From contig NZ_BCUT01000002.1 in NCBI RefSeq assembly GCF_001591365.1, positions 372,001-436,000 on the forward strand: a stretch of 64,000 nucleotides of DNA, read 5' to 3'. The notes below the pieces were generated by a model. It had not been told where the DNA came from. It did not search any database and saw nothing but the letters and a program-made list of their open reading frames with translations. The stretch comes from Variovorax paradoxus NBRC 15149. Lineage in GTDB: Bacteria > Pseudomonadota > Gammaproteobacteria > Burkholderiales > Burkholderiaceae_C. Position numbers and translations under genes: made by a program. Shown piece by piece: positions 36,089 through 44,819 of this stretch (positions are counted from its first letter, which is position 1; each line of letters starts with the position of its first letter).

Positions 36089-36331
36089 CTACCAAAAGAA
36101 TGTTCTTGCTTGTGGGACGAACAGGCCGACTAGGAACCAAAGTGTGTGGCCAGCCCAAATCAGAAGCGTATAGAGCGCGATTTGCTCCGAGGTCCAGGTG
36201 ACGGCTGGCAGCCAGTCGACGATGAGGAGCGAGCGCCATCCCTCAAATTTCGCCGCACCTCCGGCCCATACAACCCAATATACGAACAGCGAATTCGCAG
36301 CGTACAGAAGAAGCCATAAGGCGATGCTCAT
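36089..36331 (-). CDS. Small membrane protein next to IS insertion
   Basis: The protein has 80 residues with two membrane helices (IALWLLLYAANSLFVYWVVW and LYTLLIWAGHTLWFLVGLF). ATG 36331 (MSIALWLL) is preferred; the open frame continues upstream into the IS terminal repeat. The end of IS copy B lies only 26 bp before the start codon, so any native promoter has been displaced. Confidence 0.55.
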   Translation of the reverse strand: MSIALWLLLYAANSLFVYWVVWAGGAAKFEGWRSLLIVDWLPAVTWTSEQIALYTLLIWAGHTLWFLVGLFVPQARTFFW

Positions 36332-36357
36332 AGATGTGGCGCTGGACGTCTGGTCTT

Positions 36358-38047
36358 GGCCGAGGCTGTGTGAAAAGACTCCCAATCCCGCCCATCAAAA
36401 AATAAAATCGATGCACCGTTCCAAGCGAGGTGGCCATGAAGCGATTCATCGAGGGCGAAGACCGACAGCAGGTCGCGCTGTTGCCGGAATGTCTTGATGA
36501 CTATATCGGCGAAGACAACCCGGTGCGAGTCGTCGACGCCTTCGTCGAGGAACTTGATCTTCAGGCACTCGGCTTCAAAGGCGTGGACCCAGCTGCTACC
36601 GGTCGGCCTGCGTACCACCCGGCGGTGCTTCTCAAGCTCTACATCTACGGCTACCTGAACCGTATCCAGTCCAGCCGGCGCCTGGAACGCGAAGCGCAGC
36701 GCAACGTCGAGCTCATGTGGCTGACCGGGCGCCTGGCGCCCGACTTCAAGACCATTGCCGACTTCCGCCACGACAACGGCGCGGGCATTCGCAATGTCTG
36801 CCGTCGCTTCATCGGTCTGTGCCGCGAGCTCAAACTCTTCACGCAAGCCATCGTGGCTATCGATGGCAGCAAGTTCAAGGCCGTCAACAGCCGCGACCGC
36901 AATGTCACGCCCGCCAAGATCGATGCGCGCCAGCGCCAGATCGAGCAGAGCATCCAGCGCTACCTGGACACGGTGGAGACGGCGGATCGCACACAGCCTG
37001 CTGAGGTCGAAGCGAAGACCGAACGCCTGCAGGACAAGATCCGAACCCTGCGCGCGCAGATGCGCCAGCTCGACGAGACCCAGGAGCAATTGAAGAAGCT
37101 GCCCGACGGGCAGATCTCCACCACCGACCCCGATGCCCGCTCGATGAACTCGCAGGCCAAGGGCTCGGGCCTGGTGGGCTACAACGTGCAGACGGCGGTC
37201 GATGCCAAGCACCATCTCATCGTGGCACACGAGGTGACGAACATCGGCAACGACCGGGCGCAGTTGAGCAAGATGGCCAAGGCCGCACGTGAGGCCATGG
37301 ACACGAAGAAGCTGCAGGCCTTCGCCGACCGTGGCTACTTCAACGGCACCGAACTCAAGGCCTGCGAGGACGCGGGCATCACGGCCTTCGTTCCCAAGCC
37401 GATGACTTCCAATGCCAAGGCCGAGGGGCGCTTCGACAAGAGCGACTTCATCTACATCGCGAAGGACGATGAGTACCAGTGCCCTGCAGGCGAGTGGGCC
37501 ATCTACCGGTTCAGCACGCTGGAGAAGAACGGGCTCAACGCCCATGTCTACTGGACCAGCGCCTGCCCCACATGCGCGATCAAAGACCAATGCACGACAG
37601 GCGACTACCGACGCATCCGCCGATGGGAACATGAAGAGGTGCTCGAGCGTGTGCAGCAGCGCCTGGACAAGAAGCCCGAGGCCATGACCCTGCGACGGCG
37701 CACTGTGGAGCATGTCTTCGGGACGGTAAAGCACTGGATGGGCTCGACGCACTTCCTGACGAAGACGCTGGCGCATGTGGGCACCGAGATGAGCCTGCAT
37801 GTGCTGGCTTACAACATCAAGCGAGTGATCGCCATCCTGGGAATGAGAAGAATGATGAAGGCGGTGCGGCTGGTGGGGGCATGAGCCTCTTTACCGCGCT
37901 TCAACGGCGCGCAGAGGGCCCGCTGGGCTTCAAATCCATTCGTGCCCGTCTACGACGACTGGATGGCCTGCGAGGCTGGCGGTGGCCCTCGTGACGCGGA
38001 TGCTCGGCATACTGGAGCGCCGAGAGCGTTTCCACACAGCCTCGGCC
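36358..38047 (+). mobile_element. IS1182-family insertion sequence, copy B
   Basis: About 1.69 kb. The terminal inverted repeats share the core GGCCGAGGCTGTGTG then AAA, at 36358 and reading inward from 38047. The transposase is on the plus strand, opposite to copy A. Its right edge abuts the 59-bp repeat at 38044-38102, which shares the last four bases (GGCC). No clear target duplication was found. Confidence 0.8.
36436..37884 (+). CDS. IS1182-family DDE transposase (copy B)
   Basis: The protein has 482 residues and is apparently intact. Motifs match copy A (AIDGSKFKAVN, FADRGYF, EHVFGTVKHWMG, SACPTCAIKDQCTT). Many conservative differences along the length show that the two copies diverged rather than arising by a recent duplication. 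ATG 36436 gives the same MKRF start as copy A; a GTG two codons earlier is open. Confidence 0.92.
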   Translation: MKRFIEGEDRQQVALLPECLDDYIGEDNPVRVVDAFVEELDLQALGFKGVDPAATGRPAYHPAVLLKLYIYGYLNRIQSSRRLEREAQRNVELMWLTGRLAPDFKTIADFRHDNGAGIRNVCRRFIGLCRELKLFTQAIVAIDGSKFKAVNSRDRNVTPAKIDARQRQIEQSIQRYLDTVETADRTQPAEVEAKTERLQDKIRTLRAQMRQLDETQEQLKKLPDGQISTTDPDARSMNSQAKGSGLVGYNVQTAVDAKHHLIVAHEVTNIGNDRAQLSKMAKAAREAMDTKKLQAFADRGYFNGTELKACEDAGITAFVPKPMTSNAKAEGRFDKSDFIYIAKDDEYQCPAGEWAIYRFSTLEKNGLNAHVYWTSACPTCAIKDQCTTGDYRRIRRWEHEEVLERVQQRLDKKPEAMTLRRRTVEHVFGTVKHWMGSTHFLTKTLAHVGTEMSLHVLAYNIKRVIAILGMRRMMKAVRLVGA

Positions 38048-38102
38048 GATAGGACCCATTCGCACGAGCCCTTCGGATGTCGGCAATCGCTGCATAGCCG
38101 CC
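38044..38102 (-). repeat. 59-bp repeat, inverted copy of 31901-31959
   Basis: The sequence matches the reverse complement of 31901-31959 with two mismatches. It begins in the terminal GGCC of IS copy B, so the element probably inserted into or beside an existing copy of this repeat. Confidence 0.8.
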
Positions 38103-38291
38103 ATCAGCAGACCAATGTCGAACGCTCGCAACGGGTCGACTGTGTAATTCACAGACTAACGCAGTAGGCATTTGGTCAGCGTTGACCAGGCGTCAAGCAA
38201 GTTAGGGTTAGCTGAACTCGCGCAGCGACGGAGGCTCTAGTTGCTATCGAGCGGCAGTGGCCAGAGTGGCTGAACTCCTGTCTGTTTTGGG
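38103..38291. other. Non-coding stretch after IS copy B
   Basis: About 190 bp of lower-GC DNA between the 59-bp repeat and the DUF1993 gene. I see no gene, RNA or strong hairpin here. Confidence 0.4.
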
Positions 38292-38801
38292 TTAGTAGGC
38301 ACCCATGTAGTCGCGCTTACCGATCTCAATACCGTTGTGGCGCAAGATGGCATAGGTGGTGGTCACGTGGAAGAAAAACTGCGGCAGTCCATAGTGCAGA
38401 AGATATGCGCCTGCGGTCAGCTTCTTTTCCTTTGGGGTGCCGGGGCGCAATACGATCTCGCGGCTCTCGCTTGAATCAAATTGCTCAGACTTTAAGGAGC
38501 CGATGTGGGCCAAAGCTTTGGCGATCAACGCTTGCAGGTCGGCGAAGCTGACCTCAGTGTCGGGCCAGGACGGCACCTCGGCACCAGCCAAGCGGGAGGC
38601 AATGCCCTTGGAGAAGTCTGCGGCGATCTGTACCTGACGCACCAGCGGAAACATGTCAGGGAACAGCCGCGCCTGCAGCAGCGCATTTGGATCGATATTT
38701 TTCTGCGTCGCGTGGTCTTCGGCCTTCTTGAGCACGTCGGACAGGGCGCGCAGCATCTGCTGCATGACGGGAACGGAGGCGTTGTACAGCGGGCTGGTCA
38801 T
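38292..38801 (-). CDS. DUF1993 family protein
   Basis: The protein has 169 residues from ATG 38801. It has the DUF1993 pattern: opening SPLYNASVPVMQQMLRALSD, then ARLFPDMFPLVRQVQIAADF and a C-terminal HYGLPQFFFHVTTTYAILRHNG. The fold is a DinB-like four-helix bundle and the function is unknown. The frame is open upstream to 38867 without a domain. Confidence 0.88.
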   Translation of the reverse strand: MTSPLYNASVPVMQQMLRALSDVLKKAEDHATQKNIDPNALLQARLFPDMFPLVRQVQIAADFSKGIASRLAGAEVPSWPDTEVSFADLQALIAKALAHIGSLKSEQFDSSESREIVLRPGTPKEKKLTAGAYLLHYGLPQFFFHVTTTYAILRHNGIEIGKRDYMGAY

Positions 38802-39046
38802 AGTGAGTTCAGTTCTAAAATTGGGCACGATGGCCGGAGTTGGCGTGGCAGAGGCCCTGCCGACCATGTAAGGCTAACAGCACAGGGCGAACTGAATCGC
38901 CCCGGCTTTTGTGGCCAGCTTTTCCTCCACTGGTAGTCGGAGCAGCCGCGTTGAAGGGCAGTTCACTGGCAAGAAGCGGACGTCAATAGCAGACGAACGA
39001 CAGACCGCGATCGGCCGGAAGCGGTCCTTTGGTCCAGCCTTGGGCC

Positions 39047-39463
39047 TCAGGAACGCGGCAACGCGCCGATCTGCTGCATCAGTCCGAGCAGGTCCGGTTG
39101 CCCCACTTCGGAGACGATCTTCCCGGCCGAGAGTCGATAGATGTTCAGCGCTTGCACGGCAATCGTCTTGCCTGTGGGAGGCACGCCGAAAAAAGCTCCG
39201 CGATGCGTCCCACGCATCGTGAATCGCGCAGCGATGACATCGCCTTCGATGACGGTTTCCTCAAGAGTCCATTGAACGTCGGGGAATCCGCCGCGCATCA
39301 TCCCGATGATCTCCAGGTAGCCTTGTGGCCCGTGCACGGGTTCGGCGCGCCCAGGAACTTGAAACACGGCGTCCGGAGAAACCAACTCTGTGGCGAGCCG
39401 CGGGTCCGCTGTGTTGATGAACTCCACGAAGCGAGTCATGAACTGTCGGTTTGTGGTTTGCAT
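39047..39463 (-). CDS. SnoaL/NTF2-like ester-cyclase-type protein
   Basis: The protein has 138 residues. It opens with NRQFMTRFVEFINTADPRLA, followed by HGPQGYLEIIGMMRGGFPDVQW and the C-terminal strand pair VQALNIYRLSAGKIVSEVGQPDLLGLMQQIG, the hallmark of SnoaL-like polyketide-cyclase relatives. It is divergent from an AraC regulator across 117 bp, which may control it. Substrate unknown. Confidence 0.85.
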   Translation of the reverse strand: MQTTNRQFMTRFVEFINTADPRLATELVSPDAVFQVPGRAEPVHGPQGYLEIIGMMRGGFPDVQWTLEETVIEGDVIAARFTMRGTHRGAFFGVPPTGKTIAVQALNIYRLSAGKIVSEVGQPDLLGLMQQIGALPRS

Positions 39464-39580
39464 CTGTCGCCTCGGAATGTCTATCGGGATGGGACGCGGA
39501 GCTTGGTGGCCGCCCGGTGCCCGCGTACCCATATTGTTCGAGTTGCCGGCGTGTTCGACGCGATCAAAGTCGGTTGCTGA
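39464..39580. promoter_or_regulatory. Divergent promoter region (SnoaL-like / AraC)
   Basis: This 117-bp gap separates the two divergent genes. No obvious palindrome is seen; AraC proteins usually bind direct repeats, which cannot be judged by eye here. Confidence 0.35.
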
Positions 39581-40504
39581 ATGGTGAATATCGGACAGAA
39601 TGGGTCGATGCCGCGCGGAACGAGACCCATCGATATCGAGCAGGTCCAATATCGGCCCTCGGCCGAGAGCACACTGGATCTCGAGGTCTTCTCTATGTCG
39701 GACTTAAGACGAAGGGTGCCCCAAGCCCACCTCCAGCGTCACCACCGCTACGACTTTCACATGTTCGTGCACGTCAGACGCGGGAAATGCCGCGCCGTGG
39801 TGGACTTCAGGCACATCGAGTGTGGCGCGGGATCGCTGCTGACCATCCGGCCCGGACAGGTTCACCGCTTCGGCCCGGGAAGCCGTTGGGACGCAAACCT
39901 CCTGCTGTTCAGACCCGAACTGCTGCAGGCTTCGCAAGGCGAGGAACGCCTTCAGATGCCTGAACTGATCGATGCGCTTCCTGGCCATCTGCGCCTCGAT
40001 CGGTCGACGGGTCGGTTCTTGGCCGACACGCTCGCGCGGCTCGAGGAGGAGTGCGCGCTCGAAGCCCGGCAACCGCTGCTGAACTGGCTGCTCCAGAGTG
40101 AACTGGCAACGCTGGTGATGCGGCTGCACATCTTTCACACCGAGCAACAGCCGCCCGCTGGAGCATCGGCCGACGCGCCAGAGCGCTTTCGTCTTTTCAA
40201 ACGGCTTTTGGACGCGAAGGTGCATCAGTGGCATCACGTTTCGCGCTATGCACATGCCATGGGATGTTCCGAGAAGACTCTTACTCGCGTCTGCAGTGCG
40301 GTGGCTGGCGTCGGTGCGAAGGCCTTTATTGCCTCGCGCCTTGCGCTGGAAGCCAAGCGCCTGCTCGTACATACGGAGATGCCGATTTCCGCCATCGCGC
40401 AGCGGCTTGGCTTCGATGAGGCGACCAACTTCACCAAGTTCTTTCGCAGCATTGAAGGATGCACGCCAGGCGACTTCCGCCGTCGGTTCGATGTCTCGTT
40501 GTAG
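39581..40504 (+). CDS. AraC-family transcriptional regulator
   Basis: The protein has 307 residues. The N-terminal cupin-like sensing domain includes HHRYDFHMFVHVRRGKC and GSLLTIRPGQVHRFGPGS. The C-terminal double helix-turn-helix (about 205-305) includes YAHAMGCSEKTLTRVCSAV and ISAIAQRLGFDEATNFTKFFRSIEG, ending CTPGDFRRR. The likely target is the divergent SnoaL-like gene. Start ATG 39581 or ATG 39608 (MPRGTRPI). Confidence 0.9.
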   Translation: MVNIGQNGSMPRGTRPIDIEQVQYRPSAESTLDLEVFSMSDLRRRVPQAHLQRHHRYDFHMFVHVRRGKCRAVVDFRHIECGAGSLLTIRPGQVHRFGPGSRWDANLLLFRPELLQASQGEERLQMPELIDALPGHLRLDRSTGRFLADTLARLEEECALEARQPLLNWLLQSELATLVMRLHIFHTEQQPPAGASADAPERFRLFKRLLDAKVHQWHHVSRYAHAMGCSEKTLTRVCSAVAGVGAKAFIASRLALEAKRLLVHTEMPISAIAQRLGFDEATNFTKFFRSIEGCTPGDFRRRFDVSL

Positions 40505-40654
40505 CCGCGATACCCGTCGACTCGGATCGGACGTTGCATTCGATCTCGCGCACGGGCTACTGGGCTCTTGGCGTTCGAGCCCGACGCATGGTGCCGCCGT
40601 TCAATGGTCGGCGTCACACGCCGCCTCGGTACAGCGTGGACAGCAGGCGCGATG

Positions 40655-42715
40655 CTAGTCCTCGTCACGCACCTGGTATTGGCTCACCAGCGCCTGCTGG
40701 ACCGTCGGCGGCACCGCTTCGTAGTGCGACAGCGCGATGGTGTAGCGGCCCTGGCCGCTGGTCATTGCATTGAGCCGCGACTGGTAGCTGGCGAGTTCGG
40801 CCTCGGGCACCTGCCCGCCGATGGCCACGGTGCCGCCTCCCTGGCCCGAGGTGCCGGTGACCAGGCCGCGCCGAGCCGACAGGTCGCTCGTGACGTCGCC
40901 CACGGCATGCTCGGGCACGGCGATCTCGATCTGCACGATCGGCTCGAGCACCACCGGCCGGGCCTCGCGGATCGCGGCCATGAAGGCCTTGCGGCCCGCG
41001 GTCGCAAAGGCGATGTCCTTGCTGTCGACGCTGTGGTGCTTGCCGTCGTACACCACCACGCGCACGTCGACCACGGGGTAGCCTGCGATCGCGCCGTACG
41101 CCAGCACCTCGCGCACGCCCTTCTCCACCGCGGGAATGAACTGGCCCGGGATCGCGCCGCCCCTGACCTCGTCCCCAAACTGGAAACCCGCGCCGCGCGC
41201 GAGCGGCTCGATGCGCAGGAAGACCTCGGCGAACTGGCCGGCGCCGCCGGTCTGCTTCTTGTGGCGGTGGTGGCCCTCGGCCGGCGCGCTCACGGTCTCG
41301 CGGTAGGCGATGCGCGGCGGCCGCGTCTGGACCTCGAAGCGGTACACCTCGCGCAGGCGCTCGAGCACGATGCGCAGGTGCAGCTCGCCAAGCCCGTAGA
41401 GCACCGTCTCGTTGGTCGCGGCCACATGCTCGATGCGCAGGCACGGATCCTCGGCCGCGAGCTTGCCGAGAATCTCCCAGGCGCGCTGCTCGTCGCCATG
41501 TCGCTTGGGCTCCACGGCCAGGCCATGCACCGGCACCGGGAACGGCAGGGGCGCGAGGTGCACGTGGGCGTCCTCCGCAGCGTCGTGCAGCACGGCATCG
41601 AAATGGATCTCCTCGACCTTGGCCACCGCCACGATGTCGCCCGGCACCGCATGCGACACCTCCACATGGTCCTTGCCCTGGAGCATGAACAGGTGCCCCA
41701 CCTTGAAGGGCTTGCGGCCGTCGCCGATGTAGAGCTGGCTGTCGCGCGTGATCGTGCCCTGGTGCACGCGGAAGATGCCCATCTTGCCGACATAGGGGTC
41801 GACCGTGACCTTGAACACATGCGCCAGCACGTGCAGCGACGGGTCGGGGCTGGCCTCCATGGGCTGGGCCTTTGCGCCCTCGCCCATGATGAAGTCCGGC
41901 GGGTTGGCCTCGGTCGGGTCGGGCAGCAGCTTGACGATCACGTCCAGCAGCTCGGCCACGCCGGCGCCGCTGCGCGACGAGACGAAGCACACCGGGATCA
42001 GGTGGCCTTCGCGCAGTGCCTGTTCGAGCGGCGCGTGCAGCTCGGCCGGGTCCACGTCGCCTTCCTCGAGGTAGCGGTTGACGAAGGCGGCGTCGACCTC
42101 GACCACCTGCTCCACCAGCGCGCGGTGCGCCGCCTCGACCGGGCCGAAGTCGGACTGCCCGAAGCGGTTGAAGAAGCAGTCCACCACCTGCCGGCCGACG
42201 CCGTCGGGCAGGTTCAGCGGCAGGCATTCGCGGCCGAAGGTGGCCTGGATGTCGGCCAGCAGGCCCGCCAGCGAAACACCCTGCGAGTCGATCTTGTTGA
42301 CGATGATCATGCGGGCCAGGTGGCGCGAGGCCGCGTACTCCATCATGCGCACCGTCATCGGCTCGATGCCGGTCGCGGCATTGATGACCACCGCCGCCGT
42401 CTCGACCGCCTCCAGCGCCGGCAGGCTCTGGCCGAGGAAGTCGGGCCCGCCGGGCGTGTCGATCAGGTGGATGCGCGTGCCGCCGTGCGTGAGGTGCATC
42501 ACCGATGCGTTGAGCGAGTGCTGCATGCGGCGCTCGAGCGGGTCGTGATCGCTGACGGTGCTGCCGCGCTCGATGCTGCCGCAGGCCGCGATGGCGCCCG
42601 CCTTGTGCAGCAGGTTCTCGGCCAGCGAGCTCTTGCCGGCGGCTGCGGCGCCCACCAGCGCCAACGTTCGCACGGCCTGCATTTCGGCCGCAAGGCCGTT
42701 CGATCGGCTTGGCAT
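40655..42715 (-). CDS. Elongation factor G-like GTPase (EF-G paralogue)
   Basis: The protein has 686 residues from ATG 42715, preceded by AAGGAG. The P-loop is GAAAAGKS (22-29), unlike the GHVDAGKT of canonical EF-G. Switch I carries GSTVSDHDPLERRMQHS; DTPGG and VNKID complete the G domain. EF-G domains II to V follow. It matches the EF-G-like family found beside canonical FusA in many bacteria, whose role (recycling, stress or unknown) is not settled. No ribosomal-protein genes are near, so it is not the str operon fusA. Confidence 0.9.
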   Translation of the reverse strand: MPSRSNGLAAEMQAVRTLALVGAAAAGKSSLAENLLHKAGAIAACGSIERGSTVSDHDPLERRMQHSLNASVMHLTHGGTRIHLIDTPGGPDFLGQSLPALEAVETAAVVINAATGIEPMTVRMMEYAASRHLARMIIVNKIDSQGVSLAGLLADIQATFGRECLPLNLPDGVGRQVVDCFFNRFGQSDFGPVEAAHRALVEQVVEVDAAFVNRYLEEGDVDPAELHAPLEQALREGHLIPVCFVSSRSGAGVAELLDVIVKLLPDPTEANPPDFIMGEGAKAQPMEASPDPSLHVLAHVFKVTVDPYVGKMGIFRVHQGTITRDSQLYIGDGRKPFKVGHLFMLQGKDHVEVSHAVPGDIVAVAKVEEIHFDAVLHDAAEDAHVHLAPLPFPVPVHGLAVEPKRHGDEQRAWEILGKLAAEDPCLRIEHVAATNETVLYGLGELHLRIVLERLREVYRFEVQTRPPRIAYRETVSAPAEGHHRHKKQTGGAGQFAEVFLRIEPLARGAGFQFGDEVRGGAIPGQFIPAVEKGVREVLAYGAIAGYPVVDVRVVVYDGKHHSVDSKDIAFATAGRKAFMAAIREARPVVLEPIVQIEIAVPEHAVGDVTSDLSARRGLVTGTSGQGGGTVAIGGQVPEAELASYQSRLNAMTSGQGRYTIALSHYEAVPPTVQQALVSQYQVRDED

Positions 42716-42842
42716 GGCATGCACTCCTTACGCGCCCGCAAGGCCGGCCCGGCGGCCCGCCAGGGCTCGGGTGCTGCGCGTGGACGCCGGGCCAGCGTAC
42801 GGGATTGGCCGTGCCGGCGCAAGCGGGTGGCTGCCCCAGGAC

Positions 42843-43196
42843 CTACTTCGAACGCCCGTCGAAATGCTGCACCGGCACCGCTTCCAGGTCGATGCCCTCG
42901 AGGCTGCGGATGTTGATGGCCGCCATCCTGTTGCCCTTGGGGTCGGTGCCCTCGCCAAAGACATGAATGCCGCAGACCGCGCAGAAGCGATGCGAGATCA
43001 CATGCTTGTTGAACATGTAGGTGCTGATGTCCTCGGGCGGCGTCTTCAGCCTGAGCCGGTCGTGCGGCACGAACCACAGCAGCGATCCCCTGCGCTGGCA
43101 CATCGAGCAGTTGCATGACATCGCCCCCTGGATGTCGCCCTCGACCTCGAAGGCGATCCGGCCACAGTGGCAGCTGCCTTGGTAATTCGTCGTCAT
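42843..43196 (-). CDS. GFA-family zinc protein (CENP-V/GFA domain)
   Basis: The protein has 117 residues. The zinc ligands of the GFA fold are present: CHCG (near 9-12), CNCSMC and FCAVCG. GFA proteins include glutathione-dependent formaldehyde-activating enzymes, but most are uncharacterised. ATG 43196. Together with the nearby oxidoreductases it would suit an aldehyde or electrophile stress function; that is an inference. Confidence 0.9.
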   Translation of the reverse strand: MTTNYQGSCHCGRIAFEVEGDIQGAMSCNCSMCQRRGSLLWFVPHDRLRLKTPPEDISTYMFNKHVISHRFCAVCGIHVFGEGTDPKGNRMAAINIRSLEGIDLEAVPVQHFDGRSK

Positions 43197-43317
43197 CGGT
43201 CCTCCGAACAGAAGTTGTGCGGGCCGCAGTTTAGGCCGCAGCTGTCGAAGACGGAACGCTCATTGCGAAGGCTGCCGCGCTCGGCCGTGGCGGGGCCCCG
43301 GGGATGCGGCGGGCCGA

Positions 43318-43845
43318 TCAATCCTCTGACCTGTATGCCGCCAGGAACGCGTCGGAAGACACCTGATCGGCCAGGGCCCGGAGGTTCGCCGCCGAGGCAG
43401 GGCCCAGCACGGCCTCCACGCGGTCGTTTGCCGCGGCCCAGCGCCACACCGCTTCGGACAACTTGGCCTTGCCCTGCGGCGTGAGCACGCCGTGCTTGGT
43501 GCGCCGGTCCTTGGCGTCCGCACGCAACTCGACGAAGCCGTCGCGCACCAGTGGCCTGAGCGCGTGGGTCAGCGCCGACAGCTGGATGGCGAGCCGGGCT
43601 GCGAGGTCCTGCAGCGTCGGCCCTTGCGGGGCGGCAACCGTGAGCTTGTCGATTTCCGCGATGAGCGCGAGTTGCGTGGCCTTGAGGTCCAGCGGTGCCA
43701 GCGCTTCGTCATACAGCTGGCCCAGCCGGCGGGCGGCCAGGCGCAGCGCCGTGTTCGTGCAGACGCGGCCACCCAGGACATCCTGATCCGCGGCCGGCTT
43801 GTCCAGGCTGCACTTCGCGTCGACGGCTTTGGTTTTTATTCCCAT
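43318..43845 (-). CDS. MarR-family transcriptional regulator
   Basis: The protein has 175 residues. The winged helix (about 65-125) includes TLQDLAARLAIQLSALTHALRPLVRDGFVE and a wing of basic residues (DAKDRRTKHGVLTPQGK). An N-terminal extension carries Cys12 and Cys29, and MarR proteins with such cysteines can be redox sensors. It is divergent from an SDR and an old yellow enzyme, with operator repeats between. It probably represses them and itself. Confidence 0.9.
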   Translation of the reverse strand: MGIKTKAVDAKCSLDKPAADQDVLGGRVCTNTALRLAARRLGQLYDEALAPLDLKATQLALIAEIDKLTVAAPQGPTLQDLAARLAIQLSALTHALRPLVRDGFVELRADAKDRRTKHGVLTPQGKAKLSEAVWRWAAANDRVEAVLGPASAANLRALADQVSSDAFLAAYRSED

Positions 43846-43956
43846 GTCTTAAAAATGGTTGAGTGCTGCACCAACGGCAGCCGGTGGCGGATCGCTTCTA
43901 CATTTGAGCCCTCAACTTTTTTGGTTGAGCCCTCAAATTTTATTCGAAAGCCATCC
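43846..43956. promoter_or_regulatory. Divergent promoter region with two perfect palindromes (MarR operator)
   Basis: The 12-mer TTGAGCCCTCAA (TTGAG, 2 bp, CTCAA) occurs at 43904-43915 and at 43925-43936. Centre-to-centre distance is 21 bp, two helical turns, so dimers would bind the same face. A further half-site TTGAG lies at 43859-43863 near the MarR start. The spacing and symmetry are what a dimeric MarR regulator needs. Confidence 0.8.
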
Positions 43957-44757
43957 ATGACACATCCCAGCTCTAGGAAAGTCGCTCTTGTCACCGGGGC
44001 TTCCTCCGGCATCGGCGCCGTCTATGCGGACCGCCTCGCCGCGCGCGGCTATGACCTCATTCTTGTCGCCCGTCGCGCCGACCGCCTCGAAGCCCTCTGC
44101 GCACAGGTCTCGAAGGCGCACGGCATCAAGGCCGAGCCAGTCGTTGCCGACCTGACCCAGGACGAAGACCTGGCGCGGATCGAGACGATCCTGTCCACCC
44201 GCGCCGACCTGCGCGTGCTGGTGAACAACGCCGGCATTGCGCGGCTGGGACCGGTGGCACAGAGGTCTGCGGGCGACGCGCTGTCGCAGATCGCCCTCAA
44301 CATCACGGCGCTGACGCGCCTGACCCAGGCGGTGGTGCCCGCCTTCATCGCCAGAAACGACGGGGTGATCATCAACATCGCTTCGGTGCTGGGCATCCAC
44401 GCGCTGCCGATCAGCGCCGTCTACAGCGGCACCAAGGCCTTCGTACTGCAATACAGCCGGGGCCTGCAGGAAGAGCTGGCCGGCACCGGCGTGAAGGTCC
44501 AGCTGGTCCTGCCGGCCTCGACGGCCACCGAGATCTGGGACCTGTCGGGCGTGCCGCTGGCGGCCCTCAACAAGGACGCCTTGATGACCACCGAGCACAT
44601 GGTCGATGCGGCGCTCGCGGGATGGGACCAGGGCGAAGCGGTCACGTGGCCGTCGGTCGCCGATGCAACGCTGTGGGACAAGTACGAGGCGGCGCGCTCC
44701 GCATTGTTTGCCGCCACCCAGGTGGGAACGCCGGCCCCGCGCTACCGGATCGGCTGA
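43957..44757 (+). CDS. Short-chain dehydrogenase/reductase (SDR)
   Basis: The protein has 266 residues. Classical SDR motifs are TGASSGIG (NAD(P) binding), NNAG, the catalytic Ser in INIASVLG, and YSGTK with Tyr and Lys. An Arg pair after the second strand (VARRADR) favours NADPH. It is followed 62 bp later by an old yellow enzyme and is controlled from the operator region shared with the MarR gene. Substrate unknown. Confidence 0.92.
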   Translation: MTHPSSRKVALVTGASSGIGAVYADRLAARGYDLILVARRADRLEALCAQVSKAHGIKAEPVVADLTQDEDLARIETILSTRADLRVLVNNAGIARLGPVAQRSAGDALSQIALNITALTRLTQAVVPAFIARNDGVIINIASVLGIHALPISAVYSGTKAFVLQYSRGLQEELAGTGVKVQLVLPASTATEIWDLSGVPLAALNKDALMTTEHMVDAALAGWDQGEAVTWPSVADATLWDKYEAARSALFAATQVGTPAPRYRIG

Positions 44758-44819
44758 GCCGCTGCGGGCCAAGGCCATCCCCTCCTTTCTTCTCACTCCC
44801 CTTTTCTTCAGGACAGTCC

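Noticed and set aside
32519..38047. Recent composite transposon
   Set aside because: The two transposases differ at many positions and no outer target duplication is visible, so joint recent transposition is not supported.
40655..42715. Canonical fusA in a ribosomal operon
   Set aside because: No rpsL, rpsG or tuf genes are near, and the P-loop GAAAAGKS differs from GHVDAGKT. It is the EF-G-like paralogue type.
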